Shown piece by piece: positions 18,321 to 27,782 of a stretch of DNA of 64,000 nt (position 1 is the first letter of the stretch; each line of letters opens with the position of its first letter). This stretch comes from G963662675 sp963676845 (GTDB lineage: Bacteria > Bacteroidota > Bacteroidia > Bacteroidales > Prolixibacteraceae). The position numbers were made by a program, and so were the translations under genes. Below the pieces are notes generated by a model that saw nothing but the letters and a program-made list of their open reading frames with translations, was not told the origin of the DNA and made no database searches. Where the stretch lies: NCBI GenBank assembly GCA_963676845.2, contig CAXXKK010000015.1, positions 1 through 64,000 on the forward strand. The letters run 5' to 3'.

Positions 18321-18497
18321 ATGGAGGAAGAAAAGTTAAGAAAAATGATTAAAGCCTTGTACTTGCTAAGAGACATTCTTGCTAAGAAAAGTGAGGATGA
18401 TAAGGCATTTAAAATTCGTCCAAAAACAAAGGTGGTTAATGATGTTCAGGATATTATTAACTTAAGCTTGGAGGAATTTTACACGTTAAGAGCTTAA
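18321..18497 (+). CDS. Small hypothetical protein (58 aa)
   Basis: A short frame from the ATG at 18321 to TAA at 18495-18497. The product begins MEEEKLRKMIKALYLLRDIL and ends NLSLEEFYTLRA; it is charged, mostly helical in character and has no membrane segment or signal peptide. Codon use looks like the neighbours, and a TATCTTTG -7 element sits 19 nt upstream. It lies between mgsA and the LRR gene, 83 nt before the latter. No family recognised. The promoter position and amphipathic composition make it more credible than a random frame of this length. Confidence 0.55.
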   Translation: MEEEKLRKMIKALYLLRDILAKKSEDDKAFKIRPKTKVVNDVQDIINLSLEEFYTLRA

Positions 18498-18580
18498 CAT
18501 TGGAAGCAAACTAAGCGTTAAAACCTTTCAATCTGTATTAATTTCGTTTCTTTGTCGGAAATTTTGAAAAAGGCCGATTA

Positions 18581-19996
18581 ATGAAACGATATTTTTTTGC
18601 CCTACTGGTACTGTTTGTAGCTACAATTTCAACTGCGAAGAAAAAACCTAAGGTATTATTACTCTCCGAAGAAGAAATCGCTGCATCTACAGTCTATTAT
18701 TCCATAGAAGAAGCACTGCAAATAAAAAAGAAAGCGTACGTTTTAAACCTTGATAATCAGGATTTGTCGGAAATTCCTGAAAGCATATCAAAACTTGTTA
18801 ATTTACAATCGCTTAGTCTTAAATACAATCAATTTACAGAATTCCCAGAAATTGTATTTGAATTACCCAACCTGCAGTATTTATACTTAATCCATAATGA
18901 AATTAGCGAAATACCTGCAGAAATAAACTCTCTTAAATATTTGAAAGTAATTGATATTAGCGAAAACAAATTGGCTCAGATACCTGAAGATATTGGAGGA
19001 TGTGACTCTTTAGTTCAATTAAAGGCAGGGGAGAATCAGCTTACATTTTTGCCTGGCTCAATAGGTAATCTACAACAGCTTCAAATACTGGATGTGTTTA
19101 GTAATCAGTTAACTTTTATTCCTGATGAAATTGGAAATATTAGTAGTCTAAAGTTTCTTGATCTTAATTGGAACCAAATTGAAGAGCTACCGGAGACTAT
19201 TTGTAATTTAACTAATCTGGAAAGTTTACGCATAGAAAAAAATAGTTTGACAAAGCTGCCTCAAGAAATTGGAAACTTAGTTAACATTCAAGAAATAAGT
19301 ATGTTAGAAAATAATTTTACAGAACTTCCAGAGAGCTTTTGTAATTTTAATATTTTCACAGAACTAGATCTAAGTAATAACTCATTAACCAAACTTCCAG
19401 AAAACTTTGGAAAGCTTACAAAACTGGAAAGGATTAACTTATACAATAACAATATCACTGAATTACCAACTTCATTTAGTAAGCTGAATAATTTAAAAGA
19501 ACTTAACCTTCAGCGCAATCAGCTTACAAGTTTAACAAGTGAACTTATTGGTCTTCCCAAACTTCAGGTAGTTAATGCCAGTATGAATAATATTTCGTCT
19601 TTAAGTTTTGCTCCGGGATCTTGTGAATCTCTGATAAAGCTTGATTTGGAGGATAATAAAATAGATAAATTTACATCTGATTTTAAGAATTTAACAAAGC
19701 TTGAAGTTCTAAATCTATCATACAATTTATTAACGGATCTTCCTGTTGAACTTATTGATCTAAAGCAATTAAAAGAAGCTTATTTTTCTAATAATGATAT
19801 ATCAACTTTTACGAAGCAGATAATCTCATTAGAAAATTTAAACACCCTTGATTTTAGCAATAATAACCTTTTAATTATTCCTTTAACAATTGGTGAGATG
19901 AAAAGCTTAAAAAAGATTGATTTATCGGGAAACCGCTTGTATGGGTGGCATAAAAAACAAATAGAGGAGCGATTTTCTATGGAAGTTAGTTTGTAA
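18581..19996 (+). CDS. Exported leucine-rich-repeat protein
   Basis: 471 residues with a signal peptide (MKRYFFALLVLFVATISTA, cleavage about residue 19). From about residue 50 to the end there are about 17 tandem leucine-rich repeats of 22-24 residues with the LxxLxLxxNxLxxLPxxI pattern of the typical/SDS22-like bacterial type (for example LQILDVFSNQLTFIPDEIGN). No C-terminal sorting domain, transmembrane segment or enzymatic domain is seen. LRR proteins of this kind act in protein binding; the partner is unknown. A hairpin at 20053-20095 follows. The gene is flanked by a small ORF on the same strand and a convergent 96-residue protein. Confidence 0.85.
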   Translation: MKRYFFALLVLFVATISTAKKKPKVLLLSEEEIAASTVYYSIEEALQIKKKAYVLNLDNQDLSEIPESISKLVNLQSLSLKYNQFTEFPEIVFELPNLQYLYLIHNEISEIPAEINSLKYLKVIDISENKLAQIPEDIGGCDSLVQLKAGENQLTFLPGSIGNLQQLQILDVFSNQLTFIPDEIGNISSLKFLDLNWNQIEELPETICNLTNLESLRIEKNSLTKLPQEIGNLVNIQEISMLENNFTELPESFCNFNIFTELDLSNNSLTKLPENFGKLTKLERINLYNNNITELPTSFSKLNNLKELNLQRNQLTSLTSELIGLPKLQVVNASMNNISSLSFAPGSCESLIKLDLEDNKIDKFTSDFKNLTKLEVLNLSYNLLTDLPVELIDLKQLKEAYFSNNDISTFTKQIISLENLNTLDFSNNNLLIIPLTIGEMKSLKKIDLSGNRLYGWHKKQIEERFSMEVSL

Positions 19997-20052
19997 AATT
20001 AATAATTGATAAATTCCGCTATTTTCAACGCAGAAAATATTAAATCAATAAT

Positions 20053-20095
20053 ATCCAATAGTTTATAGTAAATGAAAGCTATAAAGCTATTGGAT
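20053..20095. terminator. Long hairpin between convergent genes (possible bidirectional terminator)
   Basis: ATCCAATAG + TTTATAG (20053-20068) pairs with CTATAAA + G + CTATTGGAT (20079-20095): a 16-bp stem with one bulge and a 10-nt loop. Flanks are A/T-rich on both sides but have no long T run. Confidence 0.5.
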
Positions 20096-20115
20096 AATTA
20101 TTAGTTCAAGACAGC

Positions 20116-20406
20116 TTATGCATACTGTGAAATACGGTATTTTTCTTTTCTTGTAATTTCTGTTTTATTCAGTTCTTGTAATTCATCTTGTGCTTTGATT
20201 AGTAGGTAATCACACCATTCTATGAATTCATCAACATCCTGACCTGAATAAATATTGTCTCCTTTACATTTCTGTAGAATCGCTTTTTTTACTTGATTTT
20301 CAATCTTTTGATAAAATTGATTAAGCTTGATTCTCCCTTCAGAAATAGTGTAATATTGATAGAAGAGGGTAGAAAAGTACACTTGTTTAGAATCTTTCAA
20401 TTTCAT
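20116..20406 (-). CDS. Hypothetical protein (96 aa)
   Basis: A 96-residue, charged, mostly helical protein (begins MKLKDSKQVYFSTLFYQYY, then EGRIKLNQFYQKIENQVKKAIL). Aromatic-rich near the N-terminus, K/E-rich later, no signal peptide or membrane segment. No family recognised. The frame is supported by an ATG start, a biased amino-acid composition and its convergent placement before a hairpin. A 760-nt intergenic region lies upstream and contains no obvious TAnnTTTG element at the expected distance, so expression is uncertain. Confidence 0.5.
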   Translation of the reverse strand: MKLKDSKQVYFSTLFYQYYTISEGRIKLNQFYQKIENQVKKAILQKCKGDNIYSGQDVDEFIEWCDYLLIKAQDELQELNKTEITRKEKYRISQYA

Positions 20407-21113
20407 AACCCAAATTTTAGTATGAAAACTCTTATTTCTTAAAGTCTATTCAATAAAGAAAAGACTGTCAACTCTTTAGGAGAGTATCAAGATCGCACAA
20501 ATACAATGACAAATGTAATAAGTATGATTTACAAATGCAAATTATTTAAAATAAAATTTGAATTATTGCATTTCGATTTGATTATTATCGAACTTGTAAA
20601 ACGCGTAATAATCTGTTTTATAGCGATGTGTGAGTGTTTGTGTTAATTTACAAATATAAATAATATTTGTTGCGGAGGAGGTAAAGTAAATACTAATGGA
20701 TTCTTTTAGATCAATTATAATCGAATCTTTTTCCTTGATGCAGATATATTGATTTTATCAAAAGTTCTTTTAGAAGGTAATGTATTTATGTCCCTGAGAA
20801 TTCAATAAAATCAATTTGCCTGTATAATGAGTCGAATTATTTAAATCTGAGTAATTACGATTCGAATGAAGTAAGAGCTACATAAATGAATATAGTAGTT
20901 GTATAAATAAATCTATGTAGTATCGATGATATTTGAAATGAGTTCTGTATATCTGTTTTTCTAGCTTTTAGAAGCATGATAGTTTTTAGCGAATATTGAA
21001 AGCGTTGCTGTAAACAAAAATTACAGGATTAAAATACTTGATACATTGGCTTTAGTTAATATCAAATAAATAATACACTTGTCTTATAGTTGATATTATG
21101 TTATTTTTATTTG
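20407..21113. other. AT-rich intergenic region without a recognisable gene
   Basis: About 700 nt. Stops are frequent in all frames and no coding pattern, repeat or hairpin of note was found by eye. The longest plus-strand frame overlapping its right edge is the shadow of the TPR gene. Confidence 0.5.
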
Positions 21114-21145
21114 GCAAAAATAGAGGGAGAAAAATTCCTCCCTCT
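21114..21145 (-). terminator. Rho-independent terminator of the TPR gene
   Basis: Stem AGAGGGAG (21122-21129) with CTCCCTCT (21138-21145), followed on the minus strand by ATTTTTG. It is 24 nt past the TPR stop codon. Confidence 0.75.
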
Positions 21146-21168
21146 CAAATATATCAATTAAAACACTA

Positions 21169-22335
21169 TTACATTGCATTAAGTTTCTCATTGATTGCAT
21201 CGTATTTGTCTGTCATTTTTAAACGTAAATACAACGATCTCAATGATTCCATACTATATACATCATTTGCGTCAAGTTCAATTGCTTTTTCTAAATATGG
21301 AATCGCTTTTTCGAATTCAATATCAGCCTTAGCTTTTTCTTCTTCGTATTTATCTGGATCATTTGTAGGAACAGCATTGGCAATATCCAACTGTTTAACC
21401 CCAAGGTTATAATAAATCACACCAATATTATAATATGCATCATGATATTCTGAGTCTATTTCTAGTGCTTCCTCATAATGAGTAATAGCTTCTTCATACT
21501 CTCCCATTGTATCATATAAAGTACCTTTTACAAATCGGTATGTAGCATTCTCTGGTTCTTTTGCTATAGCAATATCTAAGTAAGTTGAAGCTTCATCTGC
21601 TTTGTTTGTACTTAAATACATGTTGATTAAAGAAACCATAACTTCATTACTTTCAGGATATTTTTCAAATCCTTTCTTTAATGTTTCAATGGCAGCAACA
21701 GTATCATTCAAATTTGTATAACAAGTAGCAATTTGATCATAAACCTGACCTTCACCATAATTATATTCTGCAGCTCTTTCATAATATTTGATAGCTTCAT
21801 CATACATCTCTGCATTTTGTGCTGCTAAACCAGTATTGAAAATACTAACAGTATCAACAAAAGCTCCATCTTCTTGCATTAAAGGTAAGTCTTCAATTGT
21901 AAGAATGTTTTTAAAAGCATAATAAGCTGATTCGTAATCATCAGTATTAAAAGCTTCAATTGCTTTATTTGAGATTTCACTTATAGCAAGGGTAAGTTTT
22001 ACTTTTGTGTTATTACTTCCACCTTTACCATTTTTTTCAATTGCTGTTTTATAAGACTCAATAGCTGTTTCCAATGGATTTTCAGCTAAGTCGCTACCTG
22101 TTTTATAGATCTCAAGATATATATCACCACGAGTATCCCAGGTAGTTTCCCATGGAATTGATTTTTCTGCTTTTTCATTATTTGGATCTATTGTTTGCTC
22201 AATAAGAGTGTAAGCTTCTTCAAGATCACCGGATGACAGTGCACTTGCTGCTTTTTTGACGTCACTTTTTTGGGCAAAAACACTTGAACATGAAAGTAGA
22301 AGTGCCGCTAGTAATAAAAATGTTTTATTCATCAT
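21169..22335 (-). CDS. Exported tetratricopeptide-repeat protein
   Basis: 388 residues with a signal peptide (MNKTFLLLAALLLSCSSVFAQ, ending in AQ; the cysteine at LLSC makes a lipoprotein reading possible). TPR units occur from about residue 160 onward, for example NAEMYDEAIKYYERAAEYNYGEGQVYDQIATCY, and three to four more towards the C-terminus (EYEEAITHYEEALEIDSEYHDAYYNIGVIYYNLG). Such proteins scaffold envelope complexes in Bacteroidota; the partner is unknown. It lies 83 nt downstream of gyrA but has its own consensus promoter and a terminator, so it is likely an independent unit. Confidence 0.85.
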   Translation of the reverse strand: MMNKTFLLLAALLLSCSSVFAQKSDVKKAASALSSGDLEEAYTLIEQTIDPNNEKAEKSIPWETTWDTRGDIYLEIYKTGSDLAENPLETAIESYKTAIEKNGKGGSNNTKVKLTLAISEISNKAIEAFNTDDYESAYYAFKNILTIEDLPLMQEDGAFVDTVSIFNTGLAAQNAEMYDEAIKYYERAAEYNYGEGQVYDQIATCYTNLNDTVAAIETLKKGFEKYPESNEVMVSLINMYLSTNKADEASTYLDIAIAKEPENATYRFVKGTLYDTMGEYEEAITHYEEALEIDSEYHDAYYNIGVIYYNLGVKQLDIANAVPTNDPDKYEEEKAKADIEFEKAIPYLEKAIELDANDVYSMESLRSLYLRLKMTDKYDAINEKLNAM

Positions 22336-22359
22336 TTAAAAATTTAAGGTATTTTATTG

Positions 22360-22390
22360 CAAATAAAGTTTTTTGTAATTTTTATTCAAA
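22360..22390 (-). promoter_or_regulatory. Promoter of the TPR gene (TTTG, 19 nt, TTTATTTG)
   Basis: On the minus strand TTTG (22387-22390), exactly 19 nt, then TTTATTTG (22360-22367), one mismatch from TAnnTTTG. It lies in the gyrA-TPR gap with a predicted leader of about 20 nt. Confidence 0.55.
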
Positions 22391-22418
22391 CTTGCTGAAG
22401 TTAATTTGATAGATTCTT

Positions 22419-24926
22419 TTAGTTTTCTTCATCTTCAGCTGATTCATTATCAAAAGAACCTTCTTCATTCTCAATTTGATCATTTTCTTCTGTTGTTACC
22501 CTTGCTATGGAAGCTATTGCGTCATCGTTTCTCAGATTGATCAATCGAACTCCCTGAGTAGCTCTTCCCATCACTCTTAAGGTTGCAATCGGAAGGCGAA
22601 TAGTAATTCCATTTTCAGTAATAATCATCAGATCATTCTCATCTACAACACTTTTTATTCCCATTAAATTACCTGTCTTTTCAGTGATGTTGATGGTCTT
22701 AACTCCTTTTCCTCCACGGTTTGTAATCCTGTAATCGCTAATTACAGATCTTTTACCAAACCCTTTTTCAGAAACAACAAGAACGTTCTCTGATTCATTT
22801 TCAACACATATCATGCCAACTACCTCATCTTGCTCATTACCAAGGGTTATGCCTTTAACTCCGGAAGCTGTTCTTCCAATAGCTCTTACCGTACTTTCAT
22901 GGAACCGAATTGCTTTTCCGGATTTCACGGCAATCATTATATCATGGTTGCCGTTTGTCAGCCGTGCTTCCAATAAGCGGTCGCCCTCTTTAATTGTAAT
23001 TGCATTGATACCATTCTGGCGAGGACGCGAATAAGCTTCAAGTGATGTTTTCTTAATTATTCCATGTTTTGTACATAGAATAATGAAGTTGTTATTGATG
23101 TAATCGGCATCAGCAAGTGTTTTAACATTAATAACTGTCAATACCTGATCATCCGGTTCAATATTCAATAAGTTTTGAATGGCACGTCCTTTCGATGTTT
23201 TTGTTCCTTCAGGAATCTGGTAAACTTTTAACCAGAAACATTTTCCTTTTTCGGTAAATAACATCAAAGTATTGTGCATGGTTGCAATGAACATGTGTTC
23301 CAGGAAGTCTTCATCACGCGTATTACTTCCTTTGGATCCAACTCCGCCTCTACCTTGGGTTCTAAACTCAGAAAGCGGAGTTCGCTTAATATAACCTAAG
23401 TGAGAAATAGTGATTACCATTTCGTCATCGGCATAAAAATCTTCAGGATTGAATTCTTCTGCGTTTGGAACAATCTCAGTTTTACGTTCATCACCATATT
23501 GAGCTTTAATCTCAAGAAGTTCATCTTTTATTATCTTCATGCGAAGATCTTCATTGGCAAGAATTTCTTTACATTTATCAATGAATTGAAGAATTTCCTC
23601 ATACTCACTTCTTAGCTTATCTTGCTCAAGTCCGGTTAATTGACGCAACCTCATCTCAACGATTGCACGTGCCTGTATTTCAGAAAGAGAGAAGCGCTCA
23701 ATCAAACTTTGACGGGCTTCATCAGGTGTTTTTGATCCCCTGATTATGGCAATTACTTCGTCAATATTGTCGCTGGCAATAATTAAACCCTCTAAAATAT
23801 GAGCTCTTTTTTCAGCTTGTTCTAACTCATACTGAGTTCTGCGAACAACAACATCATGCCTGTGGTCAATAAAGTAGCGAATAAGGTCTTTCAAATTAAG
23901 CAACTTGGGGCGACCATTAACTAATGCAATGTTGTTGACACTGAAAGATGTTTGTAATGCTGTATATTTATATAATTTATTCAATACAACATTTGACATT
24001 TCATCTTTCTTGATGTCGATAACAATTCGCATTCCTTCACGGTCAGACTCATCATTTACGTTTGAAATACCTTCAATTCTTTTCTCATTAACAAGCTCTG
24101 CAATCTTAATAATCAACTCAGCCTTGTTAACCATGTAAGGAATTTCAGTAATGATAATTCGCTCACGTCCGTTATTTAAAGTTTCAATATGAGCTTTACC
24201 TCTTAATACAATTCTTCCCCGACCTGTTTCAAAGGCTTCTTCAACACCTTTATATCCGTAGATGATACCTCCGGTTGGAAAATCAGGAGCTTTTATAATT
24301 GGGATAAGCTCTGCTATTTCAATATCCTTATTATCAATATAAGCAGAAATAGCATCAATGGTATCACTTAAGTTATGAGGTGGCATATTGGTTGCCATAC
24401 CAACGGCAATTCCTGAAGCTCCATTAATCAATAGATTTGGAATTCTTGTTGGTAGCACTGTTGGTTCGTTCAGCGACTCATCAAAGTTTGGCTGAAAATC
24501 AACTGTGTTTTTTTCAATATCACTCAGTGTAACTTCTGCAATTTTAGCCATTCTGGCTTCGGTATAACGCATTGCTGCCGGGCTATCACCATCAATAGAG
24601 CCAAAGTTCCCCTGACCATCAATTAACGTATAGCGCAAGGACCAATCCTGGGCCATACGAACCATTGTCATGTACACAGATGAATCACCGTGTGGGTGGT
24701 ACTTACCAAGTACCTCCCCTACTATCCTTGCAGATTTCTTGTAAGGTTTGTTCGACAAGATACCTAACTCACTCATTCCGAATAAAACTCTTCGGTGAAC
24801 AGGCTTTAAACCATCACGAACATCAGGAAGAGCACGAGACACAATAACAGACATTGAATAATCAATGTATGCTGTCTTCATTTGCTCCTCAATATTAATC
24901 TTTATAATTTTTTCGCCTTCAGACAT
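22419..24926 (-). CDS. gyrA: DNA gyrase subunit A
   Basis: Breaks and rejoins DNA in the GyrA2GyrB2 complex that adds negative supercoils. 835 residues. The winged-helix breakage-reunion domain holds the active-site tyrosine in AAMRYTEARM (Y121). The quinolone-resistance region reads HPHGDSSVYMTMVRMAQ: the E. coli S83 position is serine (S82 here), but the D87 position is methionine (M86). The C-terminal beta-pinwheel starts about residue 500 and has a diverged GyrA box, QGRGGVG (canonical QRRGGKG), which still favours GyrA over ParC. The tail is strongly acidic. A TATTTTTG box at 24972-24979 (minus) is the likely promoter. Confidence 0.96.
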   Translation of the reverse strand: MSEGEKIIKINIEEQMKTAYIDYSMSVIVSRALPDVRDGLKPVHRRVLFGMSELGILSNKPYKKSARIVGEVLGKYHPHGDSSVYMTMVRMAQDWSLRYTLIDGQGNFGSIDGDSPAAMRYTEARMAKIAEVTLSDIEKNTVDFQPNFDESLNEPTVLPTRIPNLLINGASGIAVGMATNMPPHNLSDTIDAISAYIDNKDIEIAELIPIIKAPDFPTGGIIYGYKGVEEAFETGRGRIVLRGKAHIETLNNGRERIIITEIPYMVNKAELIIKIAELVNEKRIEGISNVNDESDREGMRIVIDIKKDEMSNVVLNKLYKYTALQTSFSVNNIALVNGRPKLLNLKDLIRYFIDHRHDVVVRRTQYELEQAEKRAHILEGLIIASDNIDEVIAIIRGSKTPDEARQSLIERFSLSEIQARAIVEMRLRQLTGLEQDKLRSEYEEILQFIDKCKEILANEDLRMKIIKDELLEIKAQYGDERKTEIVPNAEEFNPEDFYADDEMVITISHLGYIKRTPLSEFRTQGRGGVGSKGSNTRDEDFLEHMFIATMHNTLMLFTEKGKCFWLKVYQIPEGTKTSKGRAIQNLLNIEPDDQVLTVINVKTLADADYINNNFIILCTKHGIIKKTSLEAYSRPRQNGINAITIKEGDRLLEARLTNGNHDIMIAVKSGKAIRFHESTVRAIGRTASGVKGITLGNEQDEVVGMICVENESENVLVVSEKGFGKRSVISDYRITNRGGKGVKTINITEKTGNLMGIKSVVDENDLMIITENGITIRLPIATLRVMGRATQGVRLINLRNDDAIASIARVTTEENDQIENEEGSFDNESAEDEEN

Positions 24927-24971
24927 TTAACTTTCCCTTAAAAAATTTTATGGATACTATTAAAAGACATA

Positions 24972-24979
24972 CAAAAATA
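24972..24979 (-). promoter_or_regulatory. Probable -7 element of gyrA
   Basis: TATTTTTG on the minus strand, 45 nt upstream of the gyrA start. No clear -33 element. Confidence 0.4.
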
Positions 24980-25208
24980 TAAAAATACTATAAAAGACAG
25001 GCATTTAAAAGCTTTTTTAATCCATGTTAAGAAGATAATATTTTAACAAGTGGATGTTCAAAAAATCAAGTGGTTAAAATGTCGACGTATCAAATATTAT
25101 CTAACTTTATACCATATATTTTGCATGTTTAATGCTTTTCAATTCAACTAAACTGGTATTGTTTTTGTTGATAGAGAAAAAATGTTGTATCAATTTGAAT
25201 TTTTGAAT

Positions 25209-27725
25209 ATGGATTCTCAATTTTCACCCAAAATAAAAGATGTGCTTTCCTATAGCCGCGAAGAAGCGATACGATTAGGAAATGAGCATATTGGACTAGA
25301 GCATATTTTCCTTGGAATTTTAAGAGAAGGAGAAGGTGTTGCTATTGATGTACTTACAAATCAGGGAGTTCAATTGTCTGAAATAAAAGAAGCAATTGAA
25401 GAGTCGCTGAAAACAGATAAAGAGATTGATCCTCAATCGTCCATTCAACTTTTGAAATCTGCGGAAAAAGCTCTAAAACTAGTATATCTGGAGGCCAGGG
25501 CATTAAATAGTTCTACCATAAATACTGGACATTTATTGTTGGCTATACTTAAGGATAAAGACAGTCAGATATCTACTTTGCTAAATGACTTTCACATCAA
25601 TTATTACATTATGAAATCGCATCTGGAAGATGTTAAAGAACCTGAGGCAAAATCTGATTTCGGAGAGGAAGATGATGATACTGATGATCCTTTTTCAAAA
25701 CCAACAGGAGGCAGTTCCGGAAGTAAAAAAGCAACTGGAAGTAAATCTGAGACACCGGTGTTAGATAACTTTGGAATAGACATTACCAAAGCAGCTGAAG
25801 AAAACAGTCTTGATCCTATTGTTGGACGAGAAAAAGAAATTGAAAGACTTGCCCAGATTCTTTCAAGAAGAAAAAAGAATAACCCAATATTAATTGGCGA
25901 ACCTGGAGTTGGTAAGTCTGCAATAGCCGAAGGACTGGCCCTTCGCATTATTCAAAAGAAAGTTTCACGCATTCTATTTGATAAGCGTGTAGTAAGTTTA
26001 GACATTGCCTCTATTGTTGCTGGAACAAAATACCGTGGTCAATTTGAAGAGCGTATGAAGGCTATTCTGAACGAGCTTTCAAAAGTAAATAATGTCATTC
26101 TTTTTATTGATGAAATACACACTATCGTTGGTGCTGGTGGTGCAACAGGATCTCTGGATGCTGCAAATATGTTGAAACCTGCACTTGCCCGTGGAGATAT
26201 TCAATGTATTGGAGCTACAACGCTTGATGAATATCGTCAGCAAATAGAAAAAGATGGTGCATTGGAAAGAAGGTTTCAGAAAGTGATGATTGAACCTACT
26301 TCTGTTGACGAAACTGTTGAGATTCTGAATAATATTAAAGAACGTTACGAAGACCATCATAATGTGATTTACACACAGGAAGCTATTGAGGCTTGTGTAA
26401 AACTTACATCAAGATACATCACTGACAGGTTTTTGCCAGATAAAGCAATTGATGCTTTAGATGAAGCTGGTTCAAGGGTTCATATTTCTAATATAAACGT
26501 ACCTGATCGTATCGTTAAACTGGAAGAAAAAATAGAAAATACCCGCAATGAAAAAATACAAGCTGTAAAAAGTCAGAATTTTGAATTAGCGGCTAGTCAT
26601 CGGGACAAAGAAAAAAACTTACTTCAGTTACTGGAGCAGGAAAAAGAAGCTTGGGAAAAAGAATTACTCAATCATCGTGAAGTAGTGACAGATGACAAAG
26701 TTGCAGAAGTTGTTGCAATGATGTCAGGTGTCCCTATTCAGCGTATTGCGCAGGCAGAAGGAAAACGCCTGATGAACATGGGTGAGAAATTGAAGGGAAG
26801 TGTTGTCGGTCAGGATGATGCCATTGCAAAAATTGTTAAGGCAATTCATCGTAATCGAGCGGGCTTAAAAGATCCCAATAAACCAATTGGATCATTTGTT
26901 TTCCTTGGTCCTACAGGTGTTGGTAAAACTCAGTTAGCAAAAGTTATAGCAACTTATTTATTTGACAGTGTTGATTCACTTATTCGGATTGACATGAGTG
27001 AATACATGGAGAAATTTTCAGTTTCCAGGTTAGTTGGAGCGCCTCCAGGATATGTTGGATACGAAGAAGGTGGTCAATTGACTGAAAAAGTTAGAAGGAA
27101 ACCTTATTCTGTAGTTCTTCTTGATGAAATTGAAAAAGCCCATCCTGATGTATTCCATTTGCTTTTACAGGTTTTGGATGAAGGAAGATTAACAGATAGT
27201 TTAGGGCGTAATGTTGATTTTAAAAATACGATTATCATTATGACTTCAAATATTGGCTCACGCCAATTGAAGGATTTTGGAAAGGGTATTGGTTTTTCAA
27301 CACCAAAAACGGCCGTAGAAGAGACGGATCATGCCAAATACATTATTGAAAAAGCATTGAAAAGAGCATTTGCTCCTGAGTTCCTGAACAGGATTGATGA
27401 TGTAGTCATGTTTAATTCATTGTCTAAAGAAGATATTTTCAAAATTATTGATATTGAGTTAAAAGGCCTATACAGTCGTGTTGAAGGATTAAATTATAAA
27501 TTGAAAATATCCAAGGCTGCAAAAGACTTTATTGCTGAAAAAGGATATGATATCCAATATGGAGCAAGGCCATTGAAACGTGCCATTCAGAAGTATCTTG
27601 AAGATGAGATGGCTGAAGTCATTATTAAAGCTTCAATTTCTGAAGGGGATACGGTATCTGTTGGCTTTGATAAAAAGAAAGAAAAGATTAAAATTCGAAT
27701 AATTGGATCGAAGCAAAATGCATAA
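25209..27725 (+). CDS. clpC: ATP-dependent Clp protease ATP-binding subunit ClpC
   Basis: AAA+ unfoldase that feeds ClpP and remodels proteins. The N-domain (about 1-145) has the two Clp_N repeats (SREEAIRLGNEHIGLEHIFLGILREGEG). AAA1 has Walker A GEPGVGKS and Walker B LFIDEIHT; a UVR-type middle segment (EKIENTRNEKIQAVKSQNFE) marks ClpC rather than ClpA or ClpB; AAA2 has GPTGVGKT and LLDEIEKAHPDV, followed by the D2-small domain. The open frame starts at 25182, but the family N-terminus is MDSQFSPKIKDV, so the ATG at 25209 is preferred (838 aa). A strong terminator follows. No adaptor (mcsA/mcsB, ctsR) is adjacent. Confidence 0.95.
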   Translation: MDSQFSPKIKDVLSYSREEAIRLGNEHIGLEHIFLGILREGEGVAIDVLTNQGVQLSEIKEAIEESLKTDKEIDPQSSIQLLKSAEKALKLVYLEARALNSSTINTGHLLLAILKDKDSQISTLLNDFHINYYIMKSHLEDVKEPEAKSDFGEEDDDTDDPFSKPTGGSSGSKKATGSKSETPVLDNFGIDITKAAEENSLDPIVGREKEIERLAQILSRRKKNNPILIGEPGVGKSAIAEGLALRIIQKKVSRILFDKRVVSLDIASIVAGTKYRGQFEERMKAILNELSKVNNVILFIDEIHTIVGAGGATGSLDAANMLKPALARGDIQCIGATTLDEYRQQIEKDGALERRFQKVMIEPTSVDETVEILNNIKERYEDHHNVIYTQEAIEACVKLTSRYITDRFLPDKAIDALDEAGSRVHISNINVPDRIVKLEEKIENTRNEKIQAVKSQNFELAASHRDKEKNLLQLLEQEKEAWEKELLNHREVVTDDKVAEVVAMMSGVPIQRIAQAEGKRLMNMGEKLKGSVVGQDDAIAKIVKAIHRNRAGLKDPNKPIGSFVFLGPTGVGKTQLAKVIATYLFDSVDSLIRIDMSEYMEKFSVSRLVGAPPGYVGYEEGGQLTEKVRRKPYSVVLLDEIEKAHPDVFHLLLQVLDEGRLTDSLGRNVDFKNTIIIMTSNIGSRQLKDFGKGIGFSTPKTAVEETDHAKYIIEKALKRAFAPEFLNRIDDVVMFNSLSKEDIFKIIDIELKGLYSRVEGLNYKLKISKAAKDFIAEKGYDIQYGARPLKRAIQKYLEDEMAEVIIKASISEGDTVSVGFDKKKEKIKIRIIGSKQNA

Positions 27726-27731
27726 TAAAAT

Positions 27732-27766
27732 AAGAAGGTTGCTATTAATAGCAACCTTCTTTGTTA
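27732..27766 (+). terminator. Rho-independent terminator of clpC
   Basis: A perfect 11-bp stem, AAGAAGGTTGC (27732-27742) with GCAACCTTCTT (27751-27761), 8-nt loop TATTAATA, then TTTG. Confidence 0.85.
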
Positions 27767-27782
27767 ATTAATAAAATCACAT

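Noticed and set aside
21098..21412. 104-residue plus-strand frame over the TPR gene's end
   Set aside because: It is antisense to a well-supported gene and its terminator and has a shadow-like serine-rich composition.
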